Below, one piece after another: positions 7,062 through 14,551 of a DNA stretch of 14,551 nucleotides. Below the pieces are notes generated by a model. That model ran no database searches. It saw only the letters and a program-made list of their open reading frames with translations, and was not told the DNA's origin. Made by a program: the position numbers and the translations under genes. The stretch covers positions 1-14,551 of the forward strand of contig LUYY01000037.1 of the NCBI GenBank assembly GCA_001603415.1, in the 5' to 3' direction. This DNA comes from Bacteroidales bacterium Bact_07 (GTDB lineage Bacteria; Bacteroidota; Bacteroidia; Bacteroidales; Tenuifilaceae). Each line of letters starts with the position of its first letter. The stretch's first letter is position 1.

Positions 7062-7807
7062 GAGAGTAAAAGTTGAGTTAGAATAAGATTGAACAGAAGA
7101 ATAAAGATACTGCTCATTACCACGGCCTGGGTACTTGCCCTACCCACCTCAAGTGAACCGCCCTGAACCCTGTAGCCGTAAAAAGCCGATATAGTGGTTA
7201 TCAGAAATGCAAATACTACTGTTTTTATCAGTGCATAGGTAATGTAAAATGGTATAAACGCATACTGCACCCCATCGATATACTCCTGGGTTGATACCAC
7301 ACCGGTAAAAACACCCACCAACCATCCTCCAACTATACCCACAATCATACTTAAAACCGTAAGGAATGGATTAAACAGAACGGTAGCAATAATTTTGGGA
7401 AGTATAAGAAAACTTGCAGAGTTAATGCCCATTATCTCAAGGGCATCAATCTGTTCGGTAACCTTCATTGTCCCAATCTCAGAGGCAATGTTAGAGCCAA
7501 CCTTCCCGGCTAGTATCAACCCAATAATTGTTGATGAGAACTCAAGCAGCATGCTATCGCGGGTGCCAAGACCTATAAGGTAATTTGGAATAAATGGATT
7601 TTCCATGTTATAAGCGGTTTGTAGGGTGATTACAGCACCCATAAAAACCGATATAATGGTAACAATGCCAATCGACTGTAAACCAAGTTTATCTATCTCC
7701 TTTATGGTTTGCTGGTAGTAAACCCGTCGCTTTTCAGGTTTAGAGAATACTTTTTTCAGTAGCAGTATGTATTCCCCAAACATATCAATTGCACTGAGCA
7801 ATTTCAT
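7058..7807 (-). CDS. MlaE-type lipid ABC transporter permease
   Basis: This 249-residue inner-membrane protein has an N-terminal amphipathic helix and about five membrane helices. It carries the MlaE (PF02405-type) hallmark 'LAGKVGSNIASEIGTMKVTE' with the following QIDALEIMGI (about residues 119-148); this is the region that contacts the ATPase and shapes the lipid path. Length is typical for the family (about 250-260). It is the first gene of a two-gene unit with the ATPase, sharing a 4-bp GTGA overlap. A perfect TAnnTTTG box lies 32 bp upstream on the same strand. Without an MCE gene beside it, the solute-binding partner must be encoded elsewhere. Assignment to the family is firm; lipid direction is unknown. 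Confidence 0.92.
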   Translation of the reverse strand: MKLLSAIDMFGEYILLLKKVFSKPEKRRVYYQQTIKEIDKLGLQSIGIVTIISVFMGAVITLQTAYNMENPFIPNYLIGLGTRDSMLLEFSSTIIGLILAGKVGSNIASEIGTMKVTEQIDALEIMGINSASFLILPKIIATVLFNPFLTVLSMIVGIVGGWLVGVFTGVVSTQEYIDGVQYAFIPFYITYALIKTVVFAFLITTISAFYGYRVQGGSLEVGRASTQAVVMSSIFILLFNLILTQLLLS

Positions 7808-7838
7808 ATCTATTTTATTTATTGCGGATAATTAAAAA

Positions 7839-7846
7839 CAAAGTTA
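7839..7846 (-). promoter_or_regulatory. Candidate -7 box of the mlaE-mlaF unit
   Basis: On the minus strand this reads TAACTTTG, an exact match to the Bacteroidota -7 element TAnnTTTG. It is placed 31 bp before the permease ATG, giving a leader of roughly 25 nt. The expected TTG at -33 is not clear, so the call is tentative. Confidence 0.4.
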
Positions 7847-8119
7847 ATGGTATATCGAGATAAAAGTAGCATTTTGAGTTGAATATTTGAGCTAAGAATC
7901 ATTAGTCCTCGCTGATTTATCGAAACCTATTCTTCCTATTTAGCCACCTTTTGATACCTAACGCTTTCCCTTTTAATGCTGAACCCAGCAGAAGAATCTA
8001 ATCCACCAAAATTCTTTGCCCAACAAATGATATTCTTTGTTATCCGGTTAAAGCATGAAGGCTAATTCATGAAAGTAAAAAGAAGCTGTTCGCTTACTTG
8101 CAAAAAGTCAACGTAATGG

Positions 8120-8133
8120 CATTTTATAAAATG
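8120..8133. repeat. 14-bp perfect palindrome CATTTTATAAAATG
   Basis: The sequence is identical to its own reverse complement and lies about 25 bp upstream of the candidate -33 element of the guanylyltransferase gene. It could be an operator. AT-rich palindromes also arise by chance, so this is a weak call. Confidence 0.3.
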
Positions 8134-8157
8134 AGGATGTATAGTTGAGCGCCTTTT

Positions 8158-8184
8158 TTGACCCAAAAAATTGAACTACTTTTG
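8158..8184 (+). promoter_or_regulatory. Candidate promoter of the guanylyltransferase gene
   Basis: TACTTTTG (8177-8184) matches TAnnTTTG exactly. A TTG at 8158-8160 stands 16 bp before it, slightly closer than the usual -33/-7 spacing. The predicted transcript start near 8191 leaves a leader of only about 14 nt before the ATG at 8205. Confidence 0.55.
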
Positions 8185-8204
8185 CAATTTAAAATGGAAA
8201 AACA

Positions 8205-9293
8205 ATGATTGAAAGCAAAAATCTATACTGTATCATCATGGCCGGGGGCATTGGCAGCCGTTTTTGGCCACTTAGTCGTACCGATAAACCAAAACAGTTC
8301 ATCGATATACTGGGAACAGGAAAATCGTTACTACAGCAAACCTTTGATAGGATGAGCCGTATTTGTCCCCGGGAGAATATTCTTATAGTAACCAGCAGTG
8401 CGTACAACGATTTGGTCCATGAACAAATACCAAACCTCTCCCCTAACCAAGTTCTTCTTGAACCTCTCAGAAGAAATACCGCACCATGTATTGCCTATGC
8501 CACCTACAAAATAAAGCAGCAGAATCCAAATGCAATAGCCATAGTAGCTCCAAGCGATCACCTTATTTTAAACGAAGACGTTTTTGTTGATACTGTCCAT
8601 AAAGCCGCCGAATTCGCTTGCAACAGCAATGCGCTTATTACACTGGGCATTCAACCAAGCCGACCCGAAACAGGTTACGGGTATATCCAGATTGGGAAAC
8701 CGGTTAAGGAAGTTCCTTCACTTTACAAGGTTAAAACATTTACTGAAAAGCCAAACCTTGAACTAGCCCAAAAATTTGTGGAAAGTGGAGAGTTTTTCTG
8801 GAACTCCGGTTTATTTATTTGGAGTATAGATTCAATCACTGCAGCCCTCGAGAGCCACTTGCCCGAGGTTAGCAGTATTTTCAAGGAACTGTCATCGGTT
8901 TACGGAACCGATAACGAGGCCAGCTCTATTGCAACGGCATATCCCGAATGCAGAAATATATCCATTGACTATGGGGTAATGGAAAAAGCCGACAACGTTT
9001 ACGTTTTCTGCTCGGAATTTGGCTGGTCCGATCTTGGAACCTGGGGTTCGCTTTACACTCATCTGCCACACGATCAAAATGGCAATGCAGCCATCGCTCA
9101 GCAACTAATGCTTTACCAAACCAGTAACTCCATTTTCAACATACCCAGGAATAAACTCGCTGTAATACAAGGGTTAGATGATTATATTGTGGTTGACACC
9201 GCCGATGTTTTACTGATTTGCAAAAAGCAGGACGAACAACAAATAAAGAACTTTGTGAATGATGTTTTGATGAACAATAAAGATTTTGCCTAG
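8205..9293 (+). CDS. manC: Mannose-1-phosphate guanylyltransferase
   Basis: The 362-residue enzyme makes GDP-mannose from GTP and mannose 1-phosphate in the cytoplasm, feeding GDP-mannose and GDP-fucose glycans. Visible motifs are the nucleotide-binding 'GGIGSRFWPLSR' with PKQF (residues 14-32), EPLRRNTAP (86-94), the metal-site PSDH (116-119), ETGYGY (155-160), FTEKP (179-183), FWNSGLF (198-204) and the late 'IDYGVMEKA' and WSDLGTW. It is the short monofunctional form, without the C-terminal phosphomannose isomerase domain of bifunctional ManC/AlgA. It stands alone, with its own promoter upstream and a strong terminator downstream that separates it from the convergent gldN. Glycan supply for T9SS-exported, lipopolysaccharide-anchored proteins is possible but unproven. 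Confidence 0.95.
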   Translation: MIESKNLYCIIMAGGIGSRFWPLSRTDKPKQFIDILGTGKSLLQQTFDRMSRICPRENILIVTSSAYNDLVHEQIPNLSPNQVLLEPLRRNTAPCIAYATYKIKQQNPNAIAIVAPSDHLILNEDVFVDTVHKAAEFACNSNALITLGIQPSRPETGYGYIQIGKPVKEVPSLYKVKTFTEKPNLELAQKFVESGEFFWNSGLFIWSIDSITAALESHLPEVSSIFKELSSVYGTDNEASSIATAYPECRNISIDYGVMEKADNVYVFCSEFGWSDLGTWGSLYTHLPHDQNGNAAIAQQLMLYQTSNSIFNIPRNKLAVIQGLDDYIVVDTADVLLICKKQDEQQIKNFVNDVLMNNKDFA

Positions 9294-9319
9294 CCCTTTT
9301 CTGGTTTTGCCCGAAAAAA

Positions 9320-9346
9320 AAAGGCCGTCGACAATCGACGGCCTTT
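9320..9346. terminator. Strong bidirectional terminator between manC and gldN
   Basis: A perfect 12-bp stem (AAAGGCCGTCGA and its reverse complement) closes a 3-nt CAA loop. On the minus strand the stem is followed by a long T run (A-tract 9314-9322 on plus), a classical intrinsic terminator for the gldKLMN operon. It starts 18 bp past the gldN stop. The plus-strand T tract is shorter but should also serve manC. Confidence 0.92.
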
Positions 9347-9364
9347 ATAGTAAAGGTATTTATG

Positions 9365-10237
9365 CTAGTATTCCCACAAATCGTGCTCAAAGTTGAAGAG
9401 TTCTGTTTTTATTCTTTCCGACTCAAGCAATGTTCCCAAACCAGTAAAAGTGTACTCGTAGATTGCGCGATTATCCCATACGTTAGACTCTCTAATGATG
9501 TATGAGTCAAAATTGCGTTTCCAGAAAAGATCATCGTAGGTGATTCTTTGAGCATCGTTAAAGTTATTATAGGCATCAGTATTGGCGAGGACTTTTCGTG
9601 CTTCGGGGAAATAAACCCAAAACGTTTGAATTCTGCTTAGAGTTCCTTCTTGCTCCTCATCACCTCCTGTTTTGCGGTAATCCATACGGTGAAGTATCGG
9701 GCAAATACCAATTATACGAACCTCCATCACTGAACGCTGCTTGTCAAAGAACCAGTCTTCCTTCACCATAAGCTCTTTTACATCGCCCCAGCGTATCTGT
9801 CCCTTTACAGTAACTTTTACCTCCTGCCCATTTTCATCAAGTTGAGTTTGTTCCTGGTCTTCAGCACCAAGGTTTTTTATAACTTGTTCGTACGATAAGC
9901 GTGTGGTAAACTCATCATCAATGGGATCGTATGCATTTATCTCGTTGTACTTAATTGCTCTAACCAGTCGCTGAACTAAACTTTCCCTATCCTGCATCAA
10001 GTCAGTAGGATAGTAAAGAGGATAGTTCATTTTCTGGCGAAGGTCAATAATTCGCCAAATTCGTTTCGACCAAAGAACATCCGATTCTCTAACAAACTGA
10101 TAGGGTATTGGAACCCTGGCCGGTGTGGTTTCACGGGTATAAATCCCATCACGTTCCAAACTTTCCTTTCGATCCTGTGCAATTAGTGCAGAGGATGACA
10201 GTAGTATCACGACTGAGAACAATAAAATCCTTTTCAT
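9365..10237 (-). CDS. gldN: T9SS periplasmic ring protein GldN/PorN
   Basis: This 290-residue protein has a cleavable signal peptide ('MKRILLFSVVILLSSSALIA', cut probably before QDRKE). The mature part shows family features: 'ESDVLWSKRIWRIIDLRQKM', 'MVKEDWFFDKQRSVMEVRII', then GICPILHR, and an aromatic 'FWVYFPEARKVLAN' stretch. GldN/PorN binds lipoprotein GldK/PorK to form large rings below the outer membrane in the type IX secretion system and contacts the periplasmic end of GldM. It is the last gene of the operon, 9 bp after gldM, and ends just before the terminator. Length fits the family (about 290-360). Confidence is high because gene order and family sequence agree. Confidence 0.95.
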   Translation of the reverse strand: MKRILLFSVVILLSSSALIAQDRKESLERDGIYTRETTPARVPIPYQFVRESDVLWSKRIWRIIDLRQKMNYPLYYPTDLMQDRESLVQRLVRAIKYNEINAYDPIDDEFTTRLSYEQVIKNLGAEDQEQTQLDENGQEVKVTVKGQIRWGDVKELMVKEDWFFDKQRSVMEVRIIGICPILHRMDYRKTGGDEEQEGTLSRIQTFWVYFPEARKVLANTDAYNNFNDAQRITYDDLFWKRNFDSYIIRESNVWDNRAIYEYTFTGLGTLLESERIKTELFNFEHDLWEY

Positions 10238-10246
10238 GGCAGTATA

Positions 10247-11887
10247 TTATCTAATCTTTAATACCAAATCGTTCAAATCAACCACATCGCCACTTGGGCC
10301 TACAGCCTTAACATCGGTAATAGCAACCTGACTACCCGAGCGCAATGAATTAATAATTCGCTTTTGCTCATCGGTAAACCGGGAACTTGTTGATTCCTTT
10401 TCCTGCAAGAAACCGCCAACAGTTGCTGAAACCTTAAAACCTACTACCTTAAACTTAAGGTCAAAATCGAAATCCTGGGGCATTTCAGCTACTACGCCAA
10501 GCGAAGCTTCAAGTTCGTTTTTGTTAATAATCTTGCCTGATACACCAAGAACTTTTGGAGTAGGAGGTGGAACCTTTTTCACCCTAAAGGTTTTTGTTCC
10601 CATTGTAACCTTACGCTTTCCTTCAGTTTCAGCAAAAACAGTAATTTCTACGGTAGGAGCACCAGCACCTGGTTGGGCTATGTAGCTTCCCATACCAACG
10701 GGTTTAATACTTCCACGGCTAATAGTTGCTGATACCTTATCGGGAGCAAAACCGGGAACGGAAATATCAATTGGGTTTTCAACTCCAAGGTACAACACGT
10801 TCATCTTGGTAGGAGCAATAACCACGTTTGGTGGCATTACTGTGTAGGAATGTTTAAATGGGCGACGTACAATTGACCCATCGGGTGCTTTCATCTCAAT
10901 AAGTCCTTGCCAGTTTACTACACCGGTCGAAGAAGCCTTACGGGTTAGTACTGCCCTTCCGGTTTTATTTACAGGTACGTCCTCGGTATTGCCAATTGGA
11001 CGGTAATCGTAGCCATTGGTTGCGCTATTGAATACTGAATCGTAACGGCAAAGGTAAACTTTCGGAACCTGAGTGGTATCGGATGCTGCAAGGAATATCT
11101 CGGCACGGAACTCGCTGCCCTGGAATATAATATTGGAATTGGGAATAACCGTTGCCGAGAGCTTATTAAACTTAAACTCAGCTGCACCAATACTCCCCAT
11201 CAAGTAATTAAGAATTTCAGCCTCTACATTAAGTATATCTACCTGAACTTTGGTAAGCTGAGGGATCACGGCTATTAATGGAATGTGTTCAAAACGAGCA
11301 CTTTCCCAGGTATTGTGTGTTCCATCTTCTTTAACGGGAGGATCATCGGTATTTAAAATACCCTTAATTGATTCAACTAGTTCAGGAGCTCTATCTTTGT
11401 CAATTAAGCTAACAATATACTCCCTGAACTCAATTAATTTCTGTTTTAAAACCTTTGCTTTCCCATTACCTTCGAACCCAATAAGAATGGTTGCTGCTTT
11501 ATCAAGATCATTTTTACCTTGAATTAGTTCAGCAATAATTTCACCATTCTGAATGGCGGGAGAATCTTCCCCTTCCGATGACTTTACGATTTCTATCTTT
11601 AAATCCTGAACATACTGCATGATCTCGCTGGCTTTTTGCTGGATTTGATCAGCTTTCTGTTTATAAGGCCCAACCTTAACAGGATTTATGCTGTACGCAG
11701 CAGCAAACTCATCGTAAAGTTTTTTGTTTTTAAGTCGATAGTTCTCCGTGGTTCTTGATAGGCCATTGTCAACCAATACAAAGGCCTCGAGAACCTCAGA
11801 TGAAACGTTTAACGCAAGCATAGCTGTCAGCACGAGGTACATCATGCCGATCATCTTTTGCCTGGGTGTCTCTTTTCCGTGTGCCAT
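10247..11887 (-). CDS. gldM: T9SS motor and shaft protein GldM/PorM
   Basis: The 546-residue protein has one N-terminal membrane helix (about 10-32) and a long periplasmic part of a helical domain followed by Ig-like beta domains, ending 'VDLNDLVLKIR'. R9, Y17 and E31, the charged or polar residues around the helix known to matter in Flavobacterium GldM, are all present. GldM dimers cross the GldL bundle and transmit proton-driven motion through the periplasm to the GldKN ring, energising T9SS export and gliding. It is slightly longer than the well-studied proteins (513-516). Spacing is 32 bp from gldL and 9 bp to gldN, so it is within one transcript. Confidence 0.96.
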   Translation of the reverse strand: MAHGKETPRQKMIGMMYLVLTAMLALNVSSEVLEAFVLVDNGLSRTTENYRLKNKKLYDEFAAAYSINPVKVGPYKQKADQIQQKASEIMQYVQDLKIEIVKSSEGEDSPAIQNGEIIAELIQGKNDLDKAATILIGFEGNGKAKVLKQKLIEFREYIVSLIDKDRAPELVESIKGILNTDDPPVKEDGTHNTWESARFEHIPLIAVIPQLTKVQVDILNVEAEILNYLMGSIGAAEFKFNKLSATVIPNSNIIFQGSEFRAEIFLAASDTTQVPKVYLCRYDSVFNSATNGYDYRPIGNTEDVPVNKTGRAVLTRKASSTGVVNWQGLIEMKAPDGSIVRRPFKHSYTVMPPNVVIAPTKMNVLYLGVENPIDISVPGFAPDKVSATISRGSIKPVGMGSYIAQPGAGAPTVEITVFAETEGKRKVTMGTKTFRVKKVPPPTPKVLGVSGKIINKNELEASLGVVAEMPQDFDFDLKFKVVGFKVSATVGGFLQEKESTSSRFTDEQKRIINSLRSGSQVAITDVKAVGPSGDVVDLNDLVLKIR

Positions 11888-11919
11888 AAAGCTATCTTAA
11901 GCTGTAAAATGCTAAACTG

Positions 11920-13170
11920 CTACTTTCCATTTGAAAGGGCATTGATGGCTGTAAGCATATTGCCATAAACATTGTTTAATGCAGCCACATTGCTATTCAA
12001 CTTTTCAACTGCTAACCTGAACTTTTCAGTTTCCTCAACTGTAAAGTTTAACTTCTTAACCATTCCATCAACTCCTTGGTAAACCTTTTCGGCTTCCTTG
12101 AGGCGCTGATTGGTTTCCTGCAAATGAAGTTCATGAGCTGCATTTAATGCAGCCATATTCTTGTTCAGGCGTTCTAATTGCTCCTTATAGTTAGTACTAC
12201 CATCGGTTATGATGTTACCGTTTACCTTCATGGCCTCAGCTAACTGTTGGTAGGTAGTAGCAACCTGCGTTGCAGTTTGTTTATAGGTATTTGCCAGCCC
12301 ATCGGCTGATACTTTAAGGTTTTCGGCAACTGAATCGGCAGAACCTACAATTCGCTCGCTAACCTTTTGACCAGCATTGGTTAGTTCAGATTCAAGGTTT
12401 TTAACGGATTGGTTAACGCCATCCATAAAATTCTTGCCAGTTTCCGACATTACACCGGCAGCCTGTTGAATGTTTTGATTCAAAACATTCATTGACTCAT
12501 TGAGTGCATGGCCATTTTGGGAGTAATTCTGGGTAAAAATACCTACACTCTCCGAAGCTTTGGATAACTTTTCATTGAAATCCTTAACAACGGTTGCTGA
12601 GTTGGATATATCGGCAATTTTACTTGATGCTTCACTGAGTTTATTGAGTCCTGCGCTTACTTTATCAAATAAAGCAGGGCTGATTTCGGCATTCTCAAGC
12701 ATCTTGTTAAACTTTTCAGTAAAAATTAATGCACCGGGAACGCCAACGGCAGCAGGCTGAGAAGCAGCTACCGGTGCGGCTGCTGCGGCAGTTGCTGGTG
12801 CAGCAGCAACAGTTCCCCCTGCGGGAAGCGATGCTAAAACGCTGGTGATTATTTGTTGTACATCCTCAGCCGACAGACCTTGATTCCTTGAGCGACGATA
12901 TCCTGATATTTCTTCCTCATCGGACATACCGGTTAACTCAGGGTATACTAAAGTCCAGTCAACCTCCTCGTGAATAGGTTCAAAGGCAGAAAAGAAAAAT
13001 ATTATTGACTCAGTACCCATACCTAAGAAAAGCATAGTACCAGCACCTTTCAAGTGAAGAATTTTGAAAAGTGCACCAAGAATAACTACGGAAGCACCCC
13101 AACCGTAAAGGTACTTCATAAAGGTTTTCCACTTCTTGGAGGTTACAACTTCTTCTATACTGAACTTCAT
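11920..13170 (-). CDS. gldL: T9SS proton-channel motor protein GldL/PorL, extended form
   Basis: I start the gene at the ATG at 13170 (MKFSIEEVVT), because the longer frame to 13239 runs into the end of gldK and adds a non-conserved 23-residue head. The 416-residue product has two membrane helices (about 17-37 and 43-62). Y22, K36, H39, E54 and E64 appear to match Flavobacterium Y13, K27, H30, E49 and E59, the candidate proton-pathway residues; the loop between helices is about four residues shorter. 'EVDWTLVYPEL' follows, as in the family. Beyond that the protein is unusually long (about 215 in F. johnsoniae, 309 in P. gingivalis), with an Ala/Pro linker (117-147) and a long helical, heptad-like cytoplasmic tail (150-416). 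With GldM it forms the T9SS inner-membrane motor. Confidence 0.94.
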   Translation of the reverse strand: MKFSIEEVVTSKKWKTFMKYLYGWGASVVILGALFKILHLKGAGTMLFLGMGTESIIFFFSAFEPIHEEVDWTLVYPELTGMSDEEEISGYRRSRNQGLSAEDVQQIITSVLASLPAGGTVAAAPATAAAAAPVAASQPAAVGVPGALIFTEKFNKMLENAEISPALFDKVSAGLNKLSEASSKIADISNSATVVKDFNEKLSKASESVGIFTQNYSQNGHALNESMNVLNQNIQQAAGVMSETGKNFMDGVNQSVKNLESELTNAGQKVSERIVGSADSVAENLKVSADGLANTYKQTATQVATTYQQLAEAMKVNGNIITDGSTNYKEQLERLNKNMAALNAAHELHLQETNQRLKEAEKVYQGVDGMVKKLNFTVEETEKFRLAVEKLNSNVAALNNVYGNMLTAINALSNGK

Positions 13171-13208
13171 AGTAGTAATTTTTTCAAGTGATAAAAATTG
13201 CTTAGTAA

Positions 13209-14537
13209 TTACTTGGCACCGAGGTATGAGCGTACACAACGGAAGCCAATATATGACTTAGCAGAGTCTTGGTACTCATAGGTACGTGTACCAACCTGCA
13301 AGAAATAGCTGATATCTTTCCAAGAGCCACCCCGAACAACTTTGCGTTTCAAAGCTGGTAAATCGGAGGGCTTTGAGTTATACTTATAATCAGGATTCAT
13401 GTCGTGCATGAATGAATATGCGCTTTCGTCATAAGAATTGGCAGTCCACTCAGCAACGTTACCTGCCATATCATATAAACCGTAATCATTTGGTTCGTAG
13501 GTGCCAACAGGAATTGGGATTAAACCACCATCATCCACATAGTTACCACGGAGTGGTTTAAAGTTGGCAAGGAAGCAACCTTCCATGTTACGGGTGTAAG
13601 GACCTCCCCATGGGTACATGCTGTGGTTCAGATTACCACGGGCAGCATATTCCCACTCAGCTTCGGTGGGTAAGCGGTAATCCTGAATGGTAATACCCTC
13701 AGGGGCAAGAAACTTATTGAGTGTTTGGGTTCTCCAAATACAGAAGGCTGTAGCCTGTTTCCAAGTAACGCCAACTACAGGGTAATTGTCGAATGCTGGA
13801 TGCCAAAAATAGCTATTGGTATAGGGTTCGTTAAAGGCATAGGTAAAATCGGCTACCCAGCAAAGCGTGTCGGGGTAAACGTTTACCTTATCGCGCATTA
13901 TGAAACTTTGACGGTTATCAACTTTAACCTTCTCTCCTAGGCTGTTTATAACCTCACCCTGATCGTAGCTGAGTGTTTCATAATTGTATCGGTTGCGCTT
14001 TTGAGCGGCTTGCTTAATATCAATCCAGTAGTACTCGAAGAATAGCTTACGGGTATCTACTTCCTTACGTCCAAAGAATTCATCCTCCTTGGAATAGTAA
14101 AGGGCATTAAGGGCTTCGCGTTGCTCCTCATCTTCCATATCAATTGGAACTTCCCAGTTGAGAACAGGGGGGTCCAACGGATTACCAAACTGGTCTTCGG
14201 TAATTAGGAACTCATCGTTAACTTCACCCAGCAAGCGGCGTGCAATGGAGTCGCGAACATAGTACACAAATTGCCTATACTGGTTATTGGTAATTTCAGT
14301 TTGATCCATCCAGAAAGCATCAACCGAAACGGTTTTGGTTGGGGCATTAATTGCCCAGGCAACATCCTGGTCGTTGCTTCCCAGAGTAAATGATCCCATG
14401 GGAATGAACACCATTCCCATTGGTGTTGGCTCAGAGAAACTTCTACGTCCAGGAACTCCCGTCAACTCACCAGTATTACCAGGTCCACAACCATATAGTA
14501 GGGACGCCAAAATACCTATGGAGAGAAATTTTTTCAT
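13209..14537 (-). CDS. gldK: T9SS outer-membrane ring lipoprotein GldK/PorK
   Basis: This 442-residue lipoprotein has a lipobox ending LLYGC (C17 becomes the lipidated residue). Its SUMF1/formylglycine-generating-enzyme-like fold is seen in 'MGMVFIPMGSFTLGSN' (40-55), 'DQTEITNNQYRQFVYYV', 'YRLPTEAEWEYAARG', 'YGLYDMAGNVAEW' and the final 'VVRGGSWKD' with IGFRCVRSYLG. The cysteine pair of active FGE is absent from the region before the last motif, so it is structural rather than catalytic. A GldK-typical insertion of acidic residues lies about 125-225. It builds the outer-membrane-attached ring with GldN. The ATG at 14537 is complete, but the operon promoter and any upstream gldJ lie outside the window. 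Confidence 0.95.
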   Translation of the reverse strand: MKKFLSIGILASLLYGCGPGNTGELTGVPGRRSFSEPTPMGMVFIPMGSFTLGSNDQDVAWAINAPTKTVSVDAFWMDQTEITNNQYRQFVYYVRDSIARRLLGEVNDEFLITEDQFGNPLDPPVLNWEVPIDMEDEEQREALNALYYSKEDEFFGRKEVDTRKLFFEYYWIDIKQAAQKRNRYNYETLSYDQGEVINSLGEKVKVDNRQSFIMRDKVNVYPDTLCWVADFTYAFNEPYTNSYFWHPAFDNYPVVGVTWKQATAFCIWRTQTLNKFLAPEGITIQDYRLPTEAEWEYAARGNLNHSMYPWGGPYTRNMEGCFLANFKPLRGNYVDDGGLIPIPVGTYEPNDYGLYDMAGNVAEWTANSYDESAYSFMHDMNPDYKYNSKPSDLPALKRKVVRGGSWKDISYFLQVGTRTYEYQDSAKSYIGFRCVRSYLGAK

Positions 14538-14551
14538 AAGGCATCGTTTAT

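Larger units (their letters stand above)
7808..8204. other. 397-bp non-coding gap between divergent units
   Basis: No convincing reading frame, tRNA or repeat was found here. It holds the candidate promoters of the mlaE and mannose-1-phosphate guanylyltransferase genes at its two ends, a loose CATGAA/TTCATG inverted repeat (8054-8071) and a perfect 14-bp palindrome (8120-8133). Bases about 7870-8050 show nothing recognisable. Confidence 0.6.

Noticed and set aside
8054..8071. CATGAA-N6-TTCATG inverted repeat as a terminator or operator
   Set aside because: Only six base pairs, no T tract, and no gene end nearby.
8189..8561. Minus-strand frames over the start of manC
   Set aside because: They shadow the conserved nucleotidyltransferase motifs; no independent support.
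11283..11522. Small frame antisense to gldM
   Set aside because: The sequence is explained by gldM coding constraint and there is no promoter or motif.
13171..13239. Upstream start for gldL at 13239
   Set aside because: It would overlap the last codons of gldK and add a non-conserved head; MKFSIEEVV at 13170 begins the family-like sequence.
13209..14537. GldK as an active formylglycine-generating or sulfatase-modifying enzyme
   Set aside because: The catalytic cysteine pair is missing and the gene sits at the head of gldLMN.

Overview
The window looks like chromosomal DNA of a Bacteroidota bacterium. The main evidence is a complete gldK-gldL-gldM-gldN (porKLMN) cluster, the core of the type IX secretion system (T9SS), which is known only from this phylum. 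Supporting signs are a propeller/Y_Y_Y/SpoIIE hybrid sensor, promoter elements of the form TAnnTTTG, and A-rich leaders without Shine-Dalgarno sequences. A Bacteroidales or Marinilabiliales-like member is a guess; the genus cannot be told. I see no tRNA, rRNA, insertion sequence, CRISPR array or prophage gene.

Layout. Bases 1-2658 (+) hold the 3' part of a large membrane sensor with a PP2C/SpoIIE phosphatase output; it ends at a bidirectional hairpin terminator. Bases 2710-5481 (-) are a tight four-gene operon, transcribed as an FAD-dependent sulfide:quinone reductase-like enzyme, a DUF1641 protein, a DsrC/TusE-like protein and a DsrE2-like protein. Diverging from it is a Crp/Fnr-family regulator (5610-6308, +), with a perfect FNR-type palindrome in the 128-bp gap. 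Bases 6312-7807 (-) encode an MlaE/MlaF-type lipid ABC permease and ATPase with overlapping ends. A 397-bp non-coding gap with promoter-like elements follows, then a mannose-1-phosphate guanylyltransferase (8205-9293, +). A perfect 12-bp-stem terminator separates it from the T9SS operon (9365-14537, -), transcribed gldK, gldL, gldM, gldN.

How the genes work together. GldL and GldM form the inner-membrane proton-driven motor of T9SS, while lipoprotein GldK and GldN form the periplasmic ring under the outer membrane. The sulfur operon plausibly takes electrons from sulfide into the quinone pool and passes sulfane sulfur to DsrE2/DsrC carrier proteins. The divergent regulator has an FNR-like set of cysteines and probably adjusts this operon or itself to redox or sulfur state.

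The most interesting region is 2710-6308: a compact SQR/DUF1641/DsrC/DsrE2 module with its own Fe-S-type regulator and operator. Its exact function is not established here. All family assignments rest on reading motifs by eye, not on database searches.
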